Positions 8,054 through 14,750 of a stretch of 19,282 nt of DNA are shown piece after piece. Source of the stretch: DAOMOD01 sp964526035 (GTDB taxonomy: Bacteria > Pseudomonadota > Gammaproteobacteria > Xanthomonadales > BPKI01); the NCBI GenBank assembly GCA_964526035.1, contig CAZGKE010000059.1:1-19282 (forward strand). The letters run 5' to 3'. Both the position numbers and the translations under genes were made by a program. The notes under the pieces were generated by a model that did not search any database, was not told the DNA's origin, and worked only from the letters and a program-made list of their open reading frames with translations. Position 1 is the stretch's first letter; each line of letters opens with the position of its first letter.

Positions 8054-9208
8054 ATGAACATCTGGATCATGATCTTCACGGTGGGTGCGGTGCAGGGCCT
8101 GCTGTTGGCGATCGCGCTGTGGCGCCGCGGCGGGCCCTCTCCATCCGGCCGCCTGTTGGCCGGGTGGATGCTGCTGGTCAGCGTCGACCTGGCCGCGCGC
8201 GTCTGGGCGATGGCGGATCCTGGCATTCATACCTTCAAGGCCCTGCGCCTGGTTTCGCTGTTCCCGTTCCTCCATGCCAGTACTTTCTACCTCTACGTGC
8301 GCAGCGTGATACACGGGCGCGGATTGCGCTGGCCCGATACAGTCCACGCCATCGGCTTCGCGCTGGCCGTTGTGCTGATCGCCGATCTCCTGCTGCTGGG
8401 TCGGCCGCAACTTGAGTCCGCCATCGAAGCCTTCAGGCGCGGTGAGTTCCACGTCCGCCAGGCGATCATCAATGTCGGACTGTTCACCTGGAGCCTCAGC
8501 TACGTCGCCGCGGCGCTGACCGCCATTGCCCGCCACCGCAAGCGTCTGCGCGCCACCCGCTCGGACAGCCACCCCGGCGCGCTGCGCTGGCTGGTGGTGA
8601 TGGCGGCCTGCCAATGCGTCATCTGGGCCATCGCCCTGGGTCAATGGCTGTTGCCTGCGCAGTGGTTGAGTTACCAGCTGATCTACGTCGCCGTGGCGGT
8701 GTGGGTGCTGCTGGTCGGCTACCTGAGCCTTCTGCGGCCGCGTGCCCACGCGGCAGAACCCGAGCCGACCACCGGGTCCGGAGAGGACGGTGGCAATGAG
8801 GCAGGACTTGATGAAGATCCAAGATTCGACGCGGTCCAGGAACGACTTGCCGAGCTGATGGAACGACAGCAGCTGTTCCGAGAACCGGCACTGACCATCG
8901 GGCAGCTCGCGCGGCGCAGCGGCTATCCGGAATACCTGGTATCGGCTGTGATCAATCGGCGCCTCGGCTGCCCGTTCTGGGACTATGTGAACCGCTACCG
9001 TGTGCAGGCTGCACGCCAGCTGCTGATCGATCCCAACGAACGACGCACCGCGCTAGACATCGCCTACGACTGCGGCTTCACTTCGAAGTCGACCTTCAAT
9101 GCCGCCTTCAGGCGTCTGCTGGGTGAAACGCCGAGTGCGTGCCGACGCCGCGTCGGGGCAGGGGACGCGCCGCACTCCGCAGATAAAGCTCGACAAGCAG
9201 AAGGTTGA
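8054..9208 (+). CDS. AraC-family transcriptional regulator with N-terminal membrane domain
   Basis: The product has 384 residues. Residues 1-228 contain about seven hydrophobic segments (for example MIFTVGAVQGLLLAIALW, AIGFALAVVLIADLLLL, LIYVAVAVWVLLVGYLSLL), as in membrane-bound AraC regulators that sense envelope signals. A polar linker (229-255) follows. The C-terminal ~110 residues form the AraC double helix-turn-helix: first helix pair LTIGQLARRSGYPEYLVSAV (280-299), second TALDIAYDCGFTSKSTFNAAFRR (332-354), then the signature G-E-T-P-S. The ATG at 8054 places the first membrane segment at the N-terminus; the in-frame extension to 7964 adds only low-complexity residues. The ribosome binding site is weak. 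The target is unknown; the flanking exported protein and the convergent membrane protein are candidates. The last 101 bp overlap the opposite-strand gene. Confidence 0.9.
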   Translation: MNIWIMIFTVGAVQGLLLAIALWRRGGPSPSGRLLAGWMLLVSVDLAARVWAMADPGIHTFKALRLVSLFPFLHASTFYLYVRSVIHGRGLRWPDTVHAIGFALAVVLIADLLLLGRPQLESAIEAFRRGEFHVRQAIINVGLFTWSLSYVAAALTAIARHRKRLRATRSDSHPGALRWLVVMAACQCVIWAIALGQWLLPAQWLSYQLIYVAVAVWVLLVGYLSLLRPRAHAAEPEPTTGSGEDGGNEAGLDEDPRFDAVQERLAELMERQQLFREPALTIGQLARRSGYPEYLVSAVINRRLGCPFWDYVNRYRVQAARQLLIDPNERRTALDIAYDCGFTSKSTFNAAFRRLLGETPSACRRRVGAGDAPHSADKARQAEG

Positions 9209-9776
9209 CCGGCCAGCAGAGCCAGGCTGCCGCCCAATAGGCCGTGGCGAAATCCAGCCCCAGGCCGGCGATGCCCACGCCCAGATAAAGGCGCAGGGTG
9301 GCCGCCGCGAACGTCATGGCCACGCTGCGCAACATCCAGCGTCGGTGGTCCTGATTGCGGCCTTGCAGCGCGTGGAACAGCGCCAGACCGGTGGCCGCCA
9401 GCCACAGCGGGCCCAGAAGCAGGAAGGATGCACCGACGGCCCATCCGCCCTGCGCCTGCGGCGCCAGCGCGATACCGGACACGCCCCCAGCCGCGACCGC
9501 CAGCACGTACAGCCAGCCGCCGGTGCGATGCAGCGAGGGCCAGCGCGCGCGCAGACGGCCGCTGAGCTGCAGCGGCGCGATCAAAAGAGCCAGGCCGGCA
9601 CCGAAGAAATGCATCGGCACCCACACGCCTGAGACCGAAAAGCTCACGTGGAAGGGATTGCCGGGATTGAAATCCCTGAACAGGTAGCCAAGAGCGTGGA
9701 AGGCCACGTAGACGCTGCTGGCGATGAACAGCAGCGCCCAGAGTCGGGCGAGCAAAGCTTGGATCCATGCGTGCAT
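9108..9776 (-). CDS. DUF2306-like multi-pass membrane protein
   Basis: The product has 222 residues from the ATG at 9776. About six to seven hydrophobic segments span the whole length. The layout and motifs match DUF2306-type proteins: a first helix near the N-terminus, H83-R-T-G-G-W-L in one loop, and D143-H-R-R-W-M-L-R before a helix rich in small residues. Histidines in these positions are typical of the family, whose role is unknown to me. Longer in-frame starts up to 9962 add polar, proline-rich residues without a membrane anchor, so the short form is chosen; its ribosome binding site is not strong. The 3' end runs 101 bp into the 3' end of the AraC-type gene on the other strand. The basic tail SAARPLPRRGVGTHSAFHPA is encoded entirely in the overlap. 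Confidence 0.8.
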   Translation of the reverse strand: MHAWIQALLARLWALLFIASSVYVAFHALGYLFRDFNPGNPFHVSFSVSGVWVPMHFFGAGLALLIAPLQLSGRLRARWPSLHRTGGWLYVLAVAAGGVSGIALAPQAQGGWAVGASFLLLGPLWLAATGLALFHALQGRNQDHRRWMLRSVAMTFAAATLRLYLGVGIAGLGLDFATAYWAAAWLCWPVNLLLVELYLRSAARPLPRRGVGTHSAFHPADA

Positions 9777-10032
9777 CGGGACGGGTATCCAGAGAATCGA
9801 GTCGCCGCCAGCCTGCGATTCCGTTCCTGGGCTGGCGACCGGCACGGCCGGATCGGTCGGTGCCGACGTGCGGATCGGGTGAATCCGCACATTCGTCGCG
9901 GATAGACATGGGGATCGGCGGCATTTACCCTGCGTGATCGGGCGCGGTGGTGGAGCGCCCAATCCGGGGCCGGTGGGCGAGTAATCGCCATGGGGCGGCG
10001 GCGCCAGCGGCGACTACTCGGAGTACGGACAG
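9777..10032. other. Divergent intergenic region, 256 bp
   Basis: This is the longest gene-free stretch in the window. It separates the minus-strand DUF2306-like gene from the plus-strand G8 gene and should hold promoters for both. I see no convincing -35/-10 pair. GGAG at 10020-10023, 9 bases before the ATG at 10033, is the ribosome binding site of the G8 gene. A small inverted repeat (GGCGA-gtaa-TCGCC) lies near 9978-9991 and may be chance at this GC content. Confidence 0.4.
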
Positions 10033-12585
10033 ATGAAGAGCAAGCTGGGCGCGTGTCTGCTCGCGCTGGGAATGGTGCCCTCGGCACACGCCATGACGGT
10101 GATCGTCGACTCGCAGATCACTCACCGCGCTGTCACCGACGGCAGCTGGTTCAATGCCGCAACCTGGGACAACGGTGTGCCCGGTGCGGGCGATGTCGCG
10201 CTGGTGCCGGTCGGATTCAGCGTGGTCTATGAAGGCCTCTCCGGATCGCCCTTGCACGCAGTTCGCGTGGACGGCGGGCTGCACTTCGCCACCGACGTTT
10301 CCAGCGAGCTGGTGGTCGACACGCTGGAAGTGGCGATGTCCGGCGAACTCACCATCGGCACGCTGGAGGATCCGGTGCAGCCGCAGGCCCAGGTGCGCAT
10401 CGTGTTTCTGTCGGGCAGCGATATCGATATCGTCTGGGATCCGACGCTGATCAGCCGCGGCCTGATTGCGCATGGCGAGGTCCGCATCCATGGCCAGCGC
10501 AAGACCGTACACGGCAAACTCGCGGTGAATGCGCTGCAGGGCCAGACCACGTTGCAGCTCGCCGAAGCCCCGCAAGGTTGGAGCCCCGGCGATACCCTGG
10601 TGCTGACCGGCACCCGCTACTCCGGCTGGAGGTGGGACAACAACACCACTCCTCCGGGGGTGCGCTACTTCGACACCCAGGACGAAGTGCTCACCATCGC
10701 CTCGGTCAGCGGCAGCAGCGTCACGGTGATCGAGCCACTGCAGTTCGATCACGGCTCACCGCGCGCCGACCTCAAGGCCTCGGTCGCCAACTTCACCCGC
10801 AACATCACCTTTTCGACGGATAACGGTGAGAGTGTGCCGCTGCACCGGCGCGGCCACGTGATGTTGATGCATCACACCGACTTCGACGTGCGTTTCGCGG
10901 CCTTCGAGCAGCTCGGCCGCACCGACAAGGAAGTCGAAAGCTTCGACCTCGACCAGATCGGCACGCTCACGCCGGCGAGCAACCTGCGCGGGCGTTATCC
11001 GCTGCACCTGCATATCACCGGCATCGACACACCCGATCGCCCGGCCATGGTGGTTGGCAACGCGGTGTTCAACAGCCCCGGCTGGGGCTATGTCCATCAC
11101 GCCAGCAACGCGGTATTCCATGACAACGCCAGCTTCGATACGCACGGCGCCGGCTATGTGGCCGAGACCGGCGACGAGATCGGCGCCTGGACCGACAACA
11201 TCGCCATCAAGGCCAAAGGCAATGACGCGTTCAACCCCAAGAACGGCGTCGACGTGGAGACCTACGACATGGCGCGCACCGGCACCGGCTTCTGGTTCCA
11301 GGGGCGCATGGTGCGCAGCGTCGGCAATATCGCCGCCAGCGTGAACCAGGGTTTCGTGTATCTGCATCGCGGCACGCGCATGCGGGGCTTTCCCGGCACC
11401 GTGTTTCCGATGCCGGAAGCCCTGCGCCGTACCGGACTCGACAGCCCCGATCATCCGCCGATCCTCAACTTCCACGACAACGAGGCCTTCGCCAGCGCCG
11501 TCGGCCTGTATGTAGTGAAGGCCAATCCCAACCAGGGCCACGACATCCATACCCATCTCTCCGACTTCCGCGCCTGGGAAGTGAGGGGCGGCGCAGCCAT
11601 GGAATACACCTCGCACTATCTGGTGGAGGACTTCGACATCATCGGCAAGACCCCGGAGCCCTTCAGCGCCGGGCTGTTCGGTATCGAGTTCGGCACCAAC
11701 ACCTCCGACATGGTGGTGAGCCGCGCGCGCATCGCCGACGTGCCGCAGGGCATCCGCCTGGGCAAGGGCTTTACCGACCCGTACCCGCCCGAAGTCAACC
11801 AGTACGCGCTGATCGATGTGCAGTTCGACAACGTGGCGGAGCACTACGAAGACTTCGATCCGGACCTTGATCTGGTGCTCACCGAGGGTGACCTGGTGCC
11901 GGGCCGCTTCGAGATCGTGCTGAACGACGGACAGCCGCTGGAATACCTCAGTCCTGCCACCAATGCCGGCGTCGGCATCGACTTCATCGGCACCAAGACC
12001 GAAAGCATCGGCACCGGCCCGCTGCCGCCCGGCACCGACTGGCTCGGCATCGAGAGCTTCAACATGATCGCGATCTGCGCGCAGGACGGCTACCTGCGCA
12101 GCACCGCCGGCGATCCCTACGCCATCGTCGAGCAGTACTTTACCGACCGCGCCAGCGGCCGCATCGAGAAGCTGGGACTGGTCATTCGGCTCGGACCGGA
12201 TGTGGAAGCGCTGCTGGGCAACCAGTTCCACGCGTGGCGGGATGCCTTCGAACTCGGCCCGATCGATCTCGACAGCGCTGCGCCGATGGCAGTCGACGAT
12301 TCGGTATTCACTGCGCCGGAGACCGACGTGGAGATCGACGTGCTCGCCAACGACAGCGATCCAGACGGCGATCCGCTGCTGGTCGATGGCTTCGTCCCTG
12401 CGCGCCACGGCCTGGTCTTCGTCAACCAGTCCGGAGGCCTCACCTACCGACCCGATCTCGACTTCATCGGCGTCGACAGCTTCCGTTACTGGGCCAGCGA
12501 CGGGCAGGGGAACTTCAGCCCGGCGACGGTCACGGTGACCGTCTCGGCGGAACACCTGTTCCGAGACGGCTTCGAGTCGCCCTGA
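10033..12585 (+). CDS. Large exported G8-domain, parallel beta-helix protein with Ig-like domain and DGFE tail
   Basis: The product has 850 residues with signal peptide MKSKLGACLLALGMVPSAHA (1-20). Residues ~35-170 are a G8 domain: the hallmark D-G-S-W..ATWDNGVPGAGDVALVP (36-59) is clear. A beta-helix-like region runs to ~600, with RYPLHLHITG at 321-330 and many H-x-N/D turns (VFHDNASFDTHGAGYV). G8 plus R-Y-P-[IL]-H-x-H is the layout of animal CEMIP/TMEM2/PKHD1L1 proteins, some of which act on hyaluronan. A polysaccharide-related role is therefore plausible but inferred. Residues ~750-837 form a cadherin/Big_9-like domain with the calcium-type motif V-L-A-N-D-S-D-P-D-G-D. The last residues are HLFRDGFESP, the tail shared with two other products here. 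The start has GGAG at good spacing. Confidence 0.9.
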   Translation: MKSKLGACLLALGMVPSAHAMTVIVDSQITHRAVTDGSWFNAATWDNGVPGAGDVALVPVGFSVVYEGLSGSPLHAVRVDGGLHFATDVSSELVVDTLEVAMSGELTIGTLEDPVQPQAQVRIVFLSGSDIDIVWDPTLISRGLIAHGEVRIHGQRKTVHGKLAVNALQGQTTLQLAEAPQGWSPGDTLVLTGTRYSGWRWDNNTTPPGVRYFDTQDEVLTIASVSGSSVTVIEPLQFDHGSPRADLKASVANFTRNITFSTDNGESVPLHRRGHVMLMHHTDFDVRFAAFEQLGRTDKEVESFDLDQIGTLTPASNLRGRYPLHLHITGIDTPDRPAMVVGNAVFNSPGWGYVHHASNAVFHDNASFDTHGAGYVAETGDEIGAWTDNIAIKAKGNDAFNPKNGVDVETYDMARTGTGFWFQGRMVRSVGNIAASVNQGFVYLHRGTRMRGFPGTVFPMPEALRRTGLDSPDHPPILNFHDNEAFASAVGLYVVKANPNQGHDIHTHLSDFRAWEVRGGAAMEYTSHYLVEDFDIIGKTPEPFSAGLFGIEFGTNTSDMVVSRARIADVPQGIRLGKGFTDPYPPEVNQYALIDVQFDNVAEHYEDFDPDLDLVLTEGDLVPGRFEIVLNDGQPLEYLSPATNAGVGIDFIGTKTESIGTGPLPPGTDWLGIESFNMIAICAQDGYLRSTAGDPYAIVEQYFTDRASGRIEKLGLVIRLGPDVEALLGNQFHAWRDAFELGPIDLDSAAPMAVDDSVFTAPETDVEIDVLANDSDPDGDPLLVDGFVPARHGLVFVNQSGGLTYRPDLDFIGVDSFRYWASDGQGNFSPATVTVTVSAEHLFRDGFESP
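12556..12576 (+). other. C-terminal tail motif LFRDGFE of the G8 protein
   Basis: The protein ends LFRDGFE-SP directly after its last Ig-like strand. The same pattern [LVI]-F-x-[DN]-G-F-E closes the products at 14002-14022 (minus strand) and 17539-17559. No membrane segment or basic cluster follows, unlike PEP-CTERM or LPXTG-type sorting signals. Confidence 0.7.
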
Positions 12586-12708
12586 GCGCGGGTTGCAGCC
12601 ATTGGGTCGGCGACGAGTAATGGCGACGCCGGCCTCGCGGCGGCGCCTCCACGGCGCGCCGATCGACTATCGTGTATCCATGTCGAACAGTCCTGAGCGG
12701 AGCCCGGC

Positions 12709-13959
12709 GTGAACACATCCGTGGCCGTGATCGGAACCGGCATTGCCGGTCTGAGCGCGGCCTACGGCTGCCGCGAGGCAGGCTGTCGGGTGACCCTTTT
12801 CGAAGCGCTGCCTGCGCTTGGCATGTCTGCCCACGGAATGTCCGTCGACGGAGGCATCCTCGACGCGCCACTGCGGATCATGGGTCACGACTCCTGGGTC
12901 AGCACCCTGGCGCTGGCAAGGAAGGTGAACGTGGAGACGTTCGCCGTCGATGTCTACACGTCCTGCAGCTGGGCGGATCGCAGCACCTGGTTCCGCAGCA
13001 GCCGGATGCCGGTCACTGGATGGCCACTGGTCGGCTCGTGGCGCTATCTCGGCCTTCGGACAGTGCGGCTGGCCGTTGGCCTGGCGTGGTTGGCGCGCTT
13101 CACGCGTCGACTGCGTGCGGACGGCACCAATATCACTCTTGCTGAAGCGCTGCAGCGCGAACGCTACGACGCCCTGTTCTGGCGCGGCCTGGTAGTTCCC
13201 ATCCTGCTCACCATCTGCACCTGCGACGAGGAGCATCTGCTGGCCTGGCCCGCGGCACCGCTGCTGGCGCTGCTGCACGGCATCCTCCACACCAGCGAAC
13301 CCATGCGCCTGCGCGGCGGGACGGCGGCGCTCGCTGAAGCCCTGGGCCGCGAAATTCCCCACCATCTCGGCAGTCGCGTCACTGAAGTGCGCGAAGTCGA
13401 CCGGGCGGTGATTGTGCGCAACGCGCGCGGCGACGGCGGGCGTTTCGACCGCGTGATCGTGGCCACCCAGGCCAACCAGTTGGACTTTCTCGACGCGGCG
13501 CAGTTCGGCGAGGAGCGGCGGGTGCTGCAGGGCATCGACTATGCGCGCGGCGAGCTGTGGGTGCACCGCGACGAGCGCTTCTTGCCGCGCCATCGGCGCG
13601 ACTGGACGGCGCTCAATTTCCAGATGGACGCGGACCTTCAGCGCCCGATGTTCAGCGTCTGGGTCAACGCCGTGGAGCCGACGCTCGCCGACAAGCCGCC
13701 ACTGTTCCAGACCTGGAATCCGCGGTTCGAGCCCGATGGCGACAAGGTGCTGGCGCGACTGCCCATGCAGCGCGCGGTGGTCAACAGCGCTACCGGCGAC
13801 GTTCTCGATCAGCTGCGGAAGTGGCACGCGCAACCGCGAAGGCGGCTGTTCTATTGCGGATCCTGGGCCCATGAAGGAGTGCCACTGCTGGAGTCGGCCG
13901 TAAAGTCGGCGCAGGTCGTGGTCGAAACGCTGCGGCGACAAGATGCGTCCGTCGGCTGA
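12709..13959 (+). CDS. FAD-dependent amine-oxidase-like oxidoreductase
   Basis: The product has 416 residues. The N-terminus is a Rossmann dinucleotide-binding fold, VAVIGTGIAGLSAAYGCREAG with G9-x-G11-x-x-G14, followed by an acidic end of the second strand (LFEA). This is standard for the flavin-containing amine oxidase / phytoene-desaturase-like superfamily. The C-terminal FAD-contact segment is present (FYCGSWAHEGVPLLESAVKSAQ, ~382-403), and G-G-T-A-A-L-A-E-A-L lies in the middle. No membrane segment or signal peptide is evident, so it is probably cytoplasmic. The substrate cannot be assigned. Relatives near cyclopropane-fatty-acid genes are known, but no such partner is present here. The start is GTG with GGAG at 12699-12702, 6 bases upstream. 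It lies 123 bp after the G8 gene and converges on the B-repeat gene with a 30-bp gap. Confidence 0.88.
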   Translation: MNTSVAVIGTGIAGLSAAYGCREAGCRVTLFEALPALGMSAHGMSVDGGILDAPLRIMGHDSWVSTLALARKVNVETFAVDVYTSCSWADRSTWFRSSRMPVTGWPLVGSWRYLGLRTVRLAVGLAWLARFTRRLRADGTNITLAEALQRERYDALFWRGLVVPILLTICTCDEEHLLAWPAAPLLALLHGILHTSEPMRLRGGTAALAEALGREIPHHLGSRVTEVREVDRAVIVRNARGDGGRFDRVIVATQANQLDFLDAAQFGEERRVLQGIDYARGELWVHRDERFLPRHRRDWTALNFQMDADLQRPMFSVWVNAVEPTLADKPPLFQTWNPRFEPDGDKVLARLPMQRAVVNSATGDVLDQLRKWHAQPRRRLFYCGSWAHEGVPLLESAVKSAQVVVETLRRQDASVG

Positions 13960-13982
13960 ATCGACTCGCTGCGTCTGTCGGC

Positions 13983-14001
13983 GGCACGCCTAAGGGGTGC
14001 C
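13983..14001. terminator. Possible hairpin between convergent genes
   Basis: GGCACgCC-taa-GGgGTGCC forms a short stem with one G-G mismatch and a 3-base loop. It lies between the FAD oxidoreductase stop and the end of the convergent B-repeat gene and includes that gene's stop codon. There is no T-run on either side, so intrinsic termination is uncertain. Confidence 0.3.
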
Positions 14002-14565
14002 CTCGAAGCCATTGGCGAACACATGCTCGCCTGGGCCTGCGGTGAACCTTGCAGTGCAGACGGTGTCTGCAATCATGGTCAGCTGCTCGGCGCAGGCTGC
14101 ATCGCCGCTCCAGCCCTCAAACGTGGACTCCGGTTCGGCAACTGCGGTCAGCGTGACCAGCGTGCCGTCGACGAACTCGTCGGTGCAGCTTGCGCCCTGC
14201 GAGCCGCAGTTGATCGTGCCCGGGGACGATGCCACGTTGCCAAATCCATTGCCCTCCAGTCCCACCGAAAGGATCCACGGCGAGAGACTCGTGGCGGCGT
14301 CAGGATCTTGCGCCGCGTGAATGGCGTCGCGGCCGGCAGCGAGCGCTGCGGCAGGAGGGTTTACGGCGTCGCTCGCGCCTGCAGTTCGCGCAGCAAGCAG
14401 GTTCACGCTCAGCAGCAGCCCGGCGATTGCCGGCACGATGGCTGCCGCGCCCGCGCCGGACGCGCGACGTGCGTATGGAGAAGAGAGTTCACTGCGGCTC
14501 AACGAGTTCGGCGCCCGTCGGTTGCGGACAGAGCTGAGCGGCGGGACCTGAGGCGCGAAGGGCAT
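13990..14565 (-). CDS. Small exported protein with one InlB-type B-repeat and an NGFE tail
   Basis: The product has 191 residues from the ATG at 14565. An unusually long basic N-region (~1-38, with R-R twice) precedes a hydrophobic stretch, GAAAIVPAIAGLLLSVNLLAA (~39-59), and a plausible cleavage after A-G-A-S. Residues ~98-174 are one divergent InlB B-repeat (Flg_new-like). Markers are L-S-V-G-L-E-G-N-G-F-G-N-V, S-S-P-G-T-I-N-C-G, the C-T-D-E-F turn, G-T-L-V-T-L-T-A, F-E-G-W-S-G, and A-R-F at the end. Four or five cysteines probably pair. These repeats usually mediate surface binding or act as modules of adhesins; here only one is present. The product ends HVFANGFEGTP, matching the tail of two other exported products. 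The start is uncertain because no good ribosome binding site precedes it. It is divergent from the copper ATPase gene. Confidence 0.75.
   Translation of the reverse strand: MPFAPQVPPLSSVRNRRAPNSLSRSELSSPYARRASGAGAAAIVPAIAGLLLSVNLLAARTAGASDAVNPPAAALAAGRDAIHAAQDPDAATSLSPWILSVGLEGNGFGNVASSPGTINCGSQGASCTDEFVDGTLVTLTAVAEPESTFEGWSGDAACAEQLTMIADTVCTARFTAGPGEHVFANGFEGTP
14002..14022 (-). other. C-terminal tail motif VFANGFE of the B-repeat protein
   Basis: The protein ends VFANGFE-GTP, separated from the B-repeat by a short linker (TAGPGEH). It matches [LVI]-F-x-[DN]-G-F-E seen at the ends of two other exported products in the window. The codons for G-F-E are GGC-TTC-GAG in all three. Confidence 0.7.
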
Positions 14566-14750
14566 GAGCGGGACCGAACGGGGCGCAGTCTGCCATTGTG
14601 AAGTCGTCGCGTTGTCGCACGCAACCCTGATCGATCCATGTCGGCGAATGGTGCGCCGTTGCCAAAGTGAAGCGCGTGGCGCAGGCTCGATGGGCTGATT
14701 CGGGCAGCGCATTGCCGACCTGCAGCCTATGCGTACCACGAGCCTTTGTG
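14566..14750. other. Divergent intergenic region between B-repeat and copper ATPase genes
   Basis: These 185 bases should carry promoters for both divergent genes. I looked for a CueR/MerR-type dyad with a long spacer upstream of the ATPase and found no convincing one, nor a clear -35/-10 pair. No metal-responsive regulator gene lies in the window. Confidence 0.35.

Noticed and set aside
10756..12555. 599-codon minus-strand open frame inside the G8 gene
   Set aside because: It is biased toward V, E, G, H and A repeats from antisense codons. The plus strand encodes G8 and Ig-like domains with a signal peptide.
12667..13941. 424-codon minus-strand open frame opposite the FAD oxidoreductase
   Set aside because: It is an antisense shadow; the plus strand has the Rossmann G-x-G-x-x-G and the C-terminal FAD motif.
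14640..14750. CueR-type operator upstream of the copper ATPase
   Set aside because: I looked for an inverted repeat with a 19-20 bp spaced promoter; none matches convincingly.
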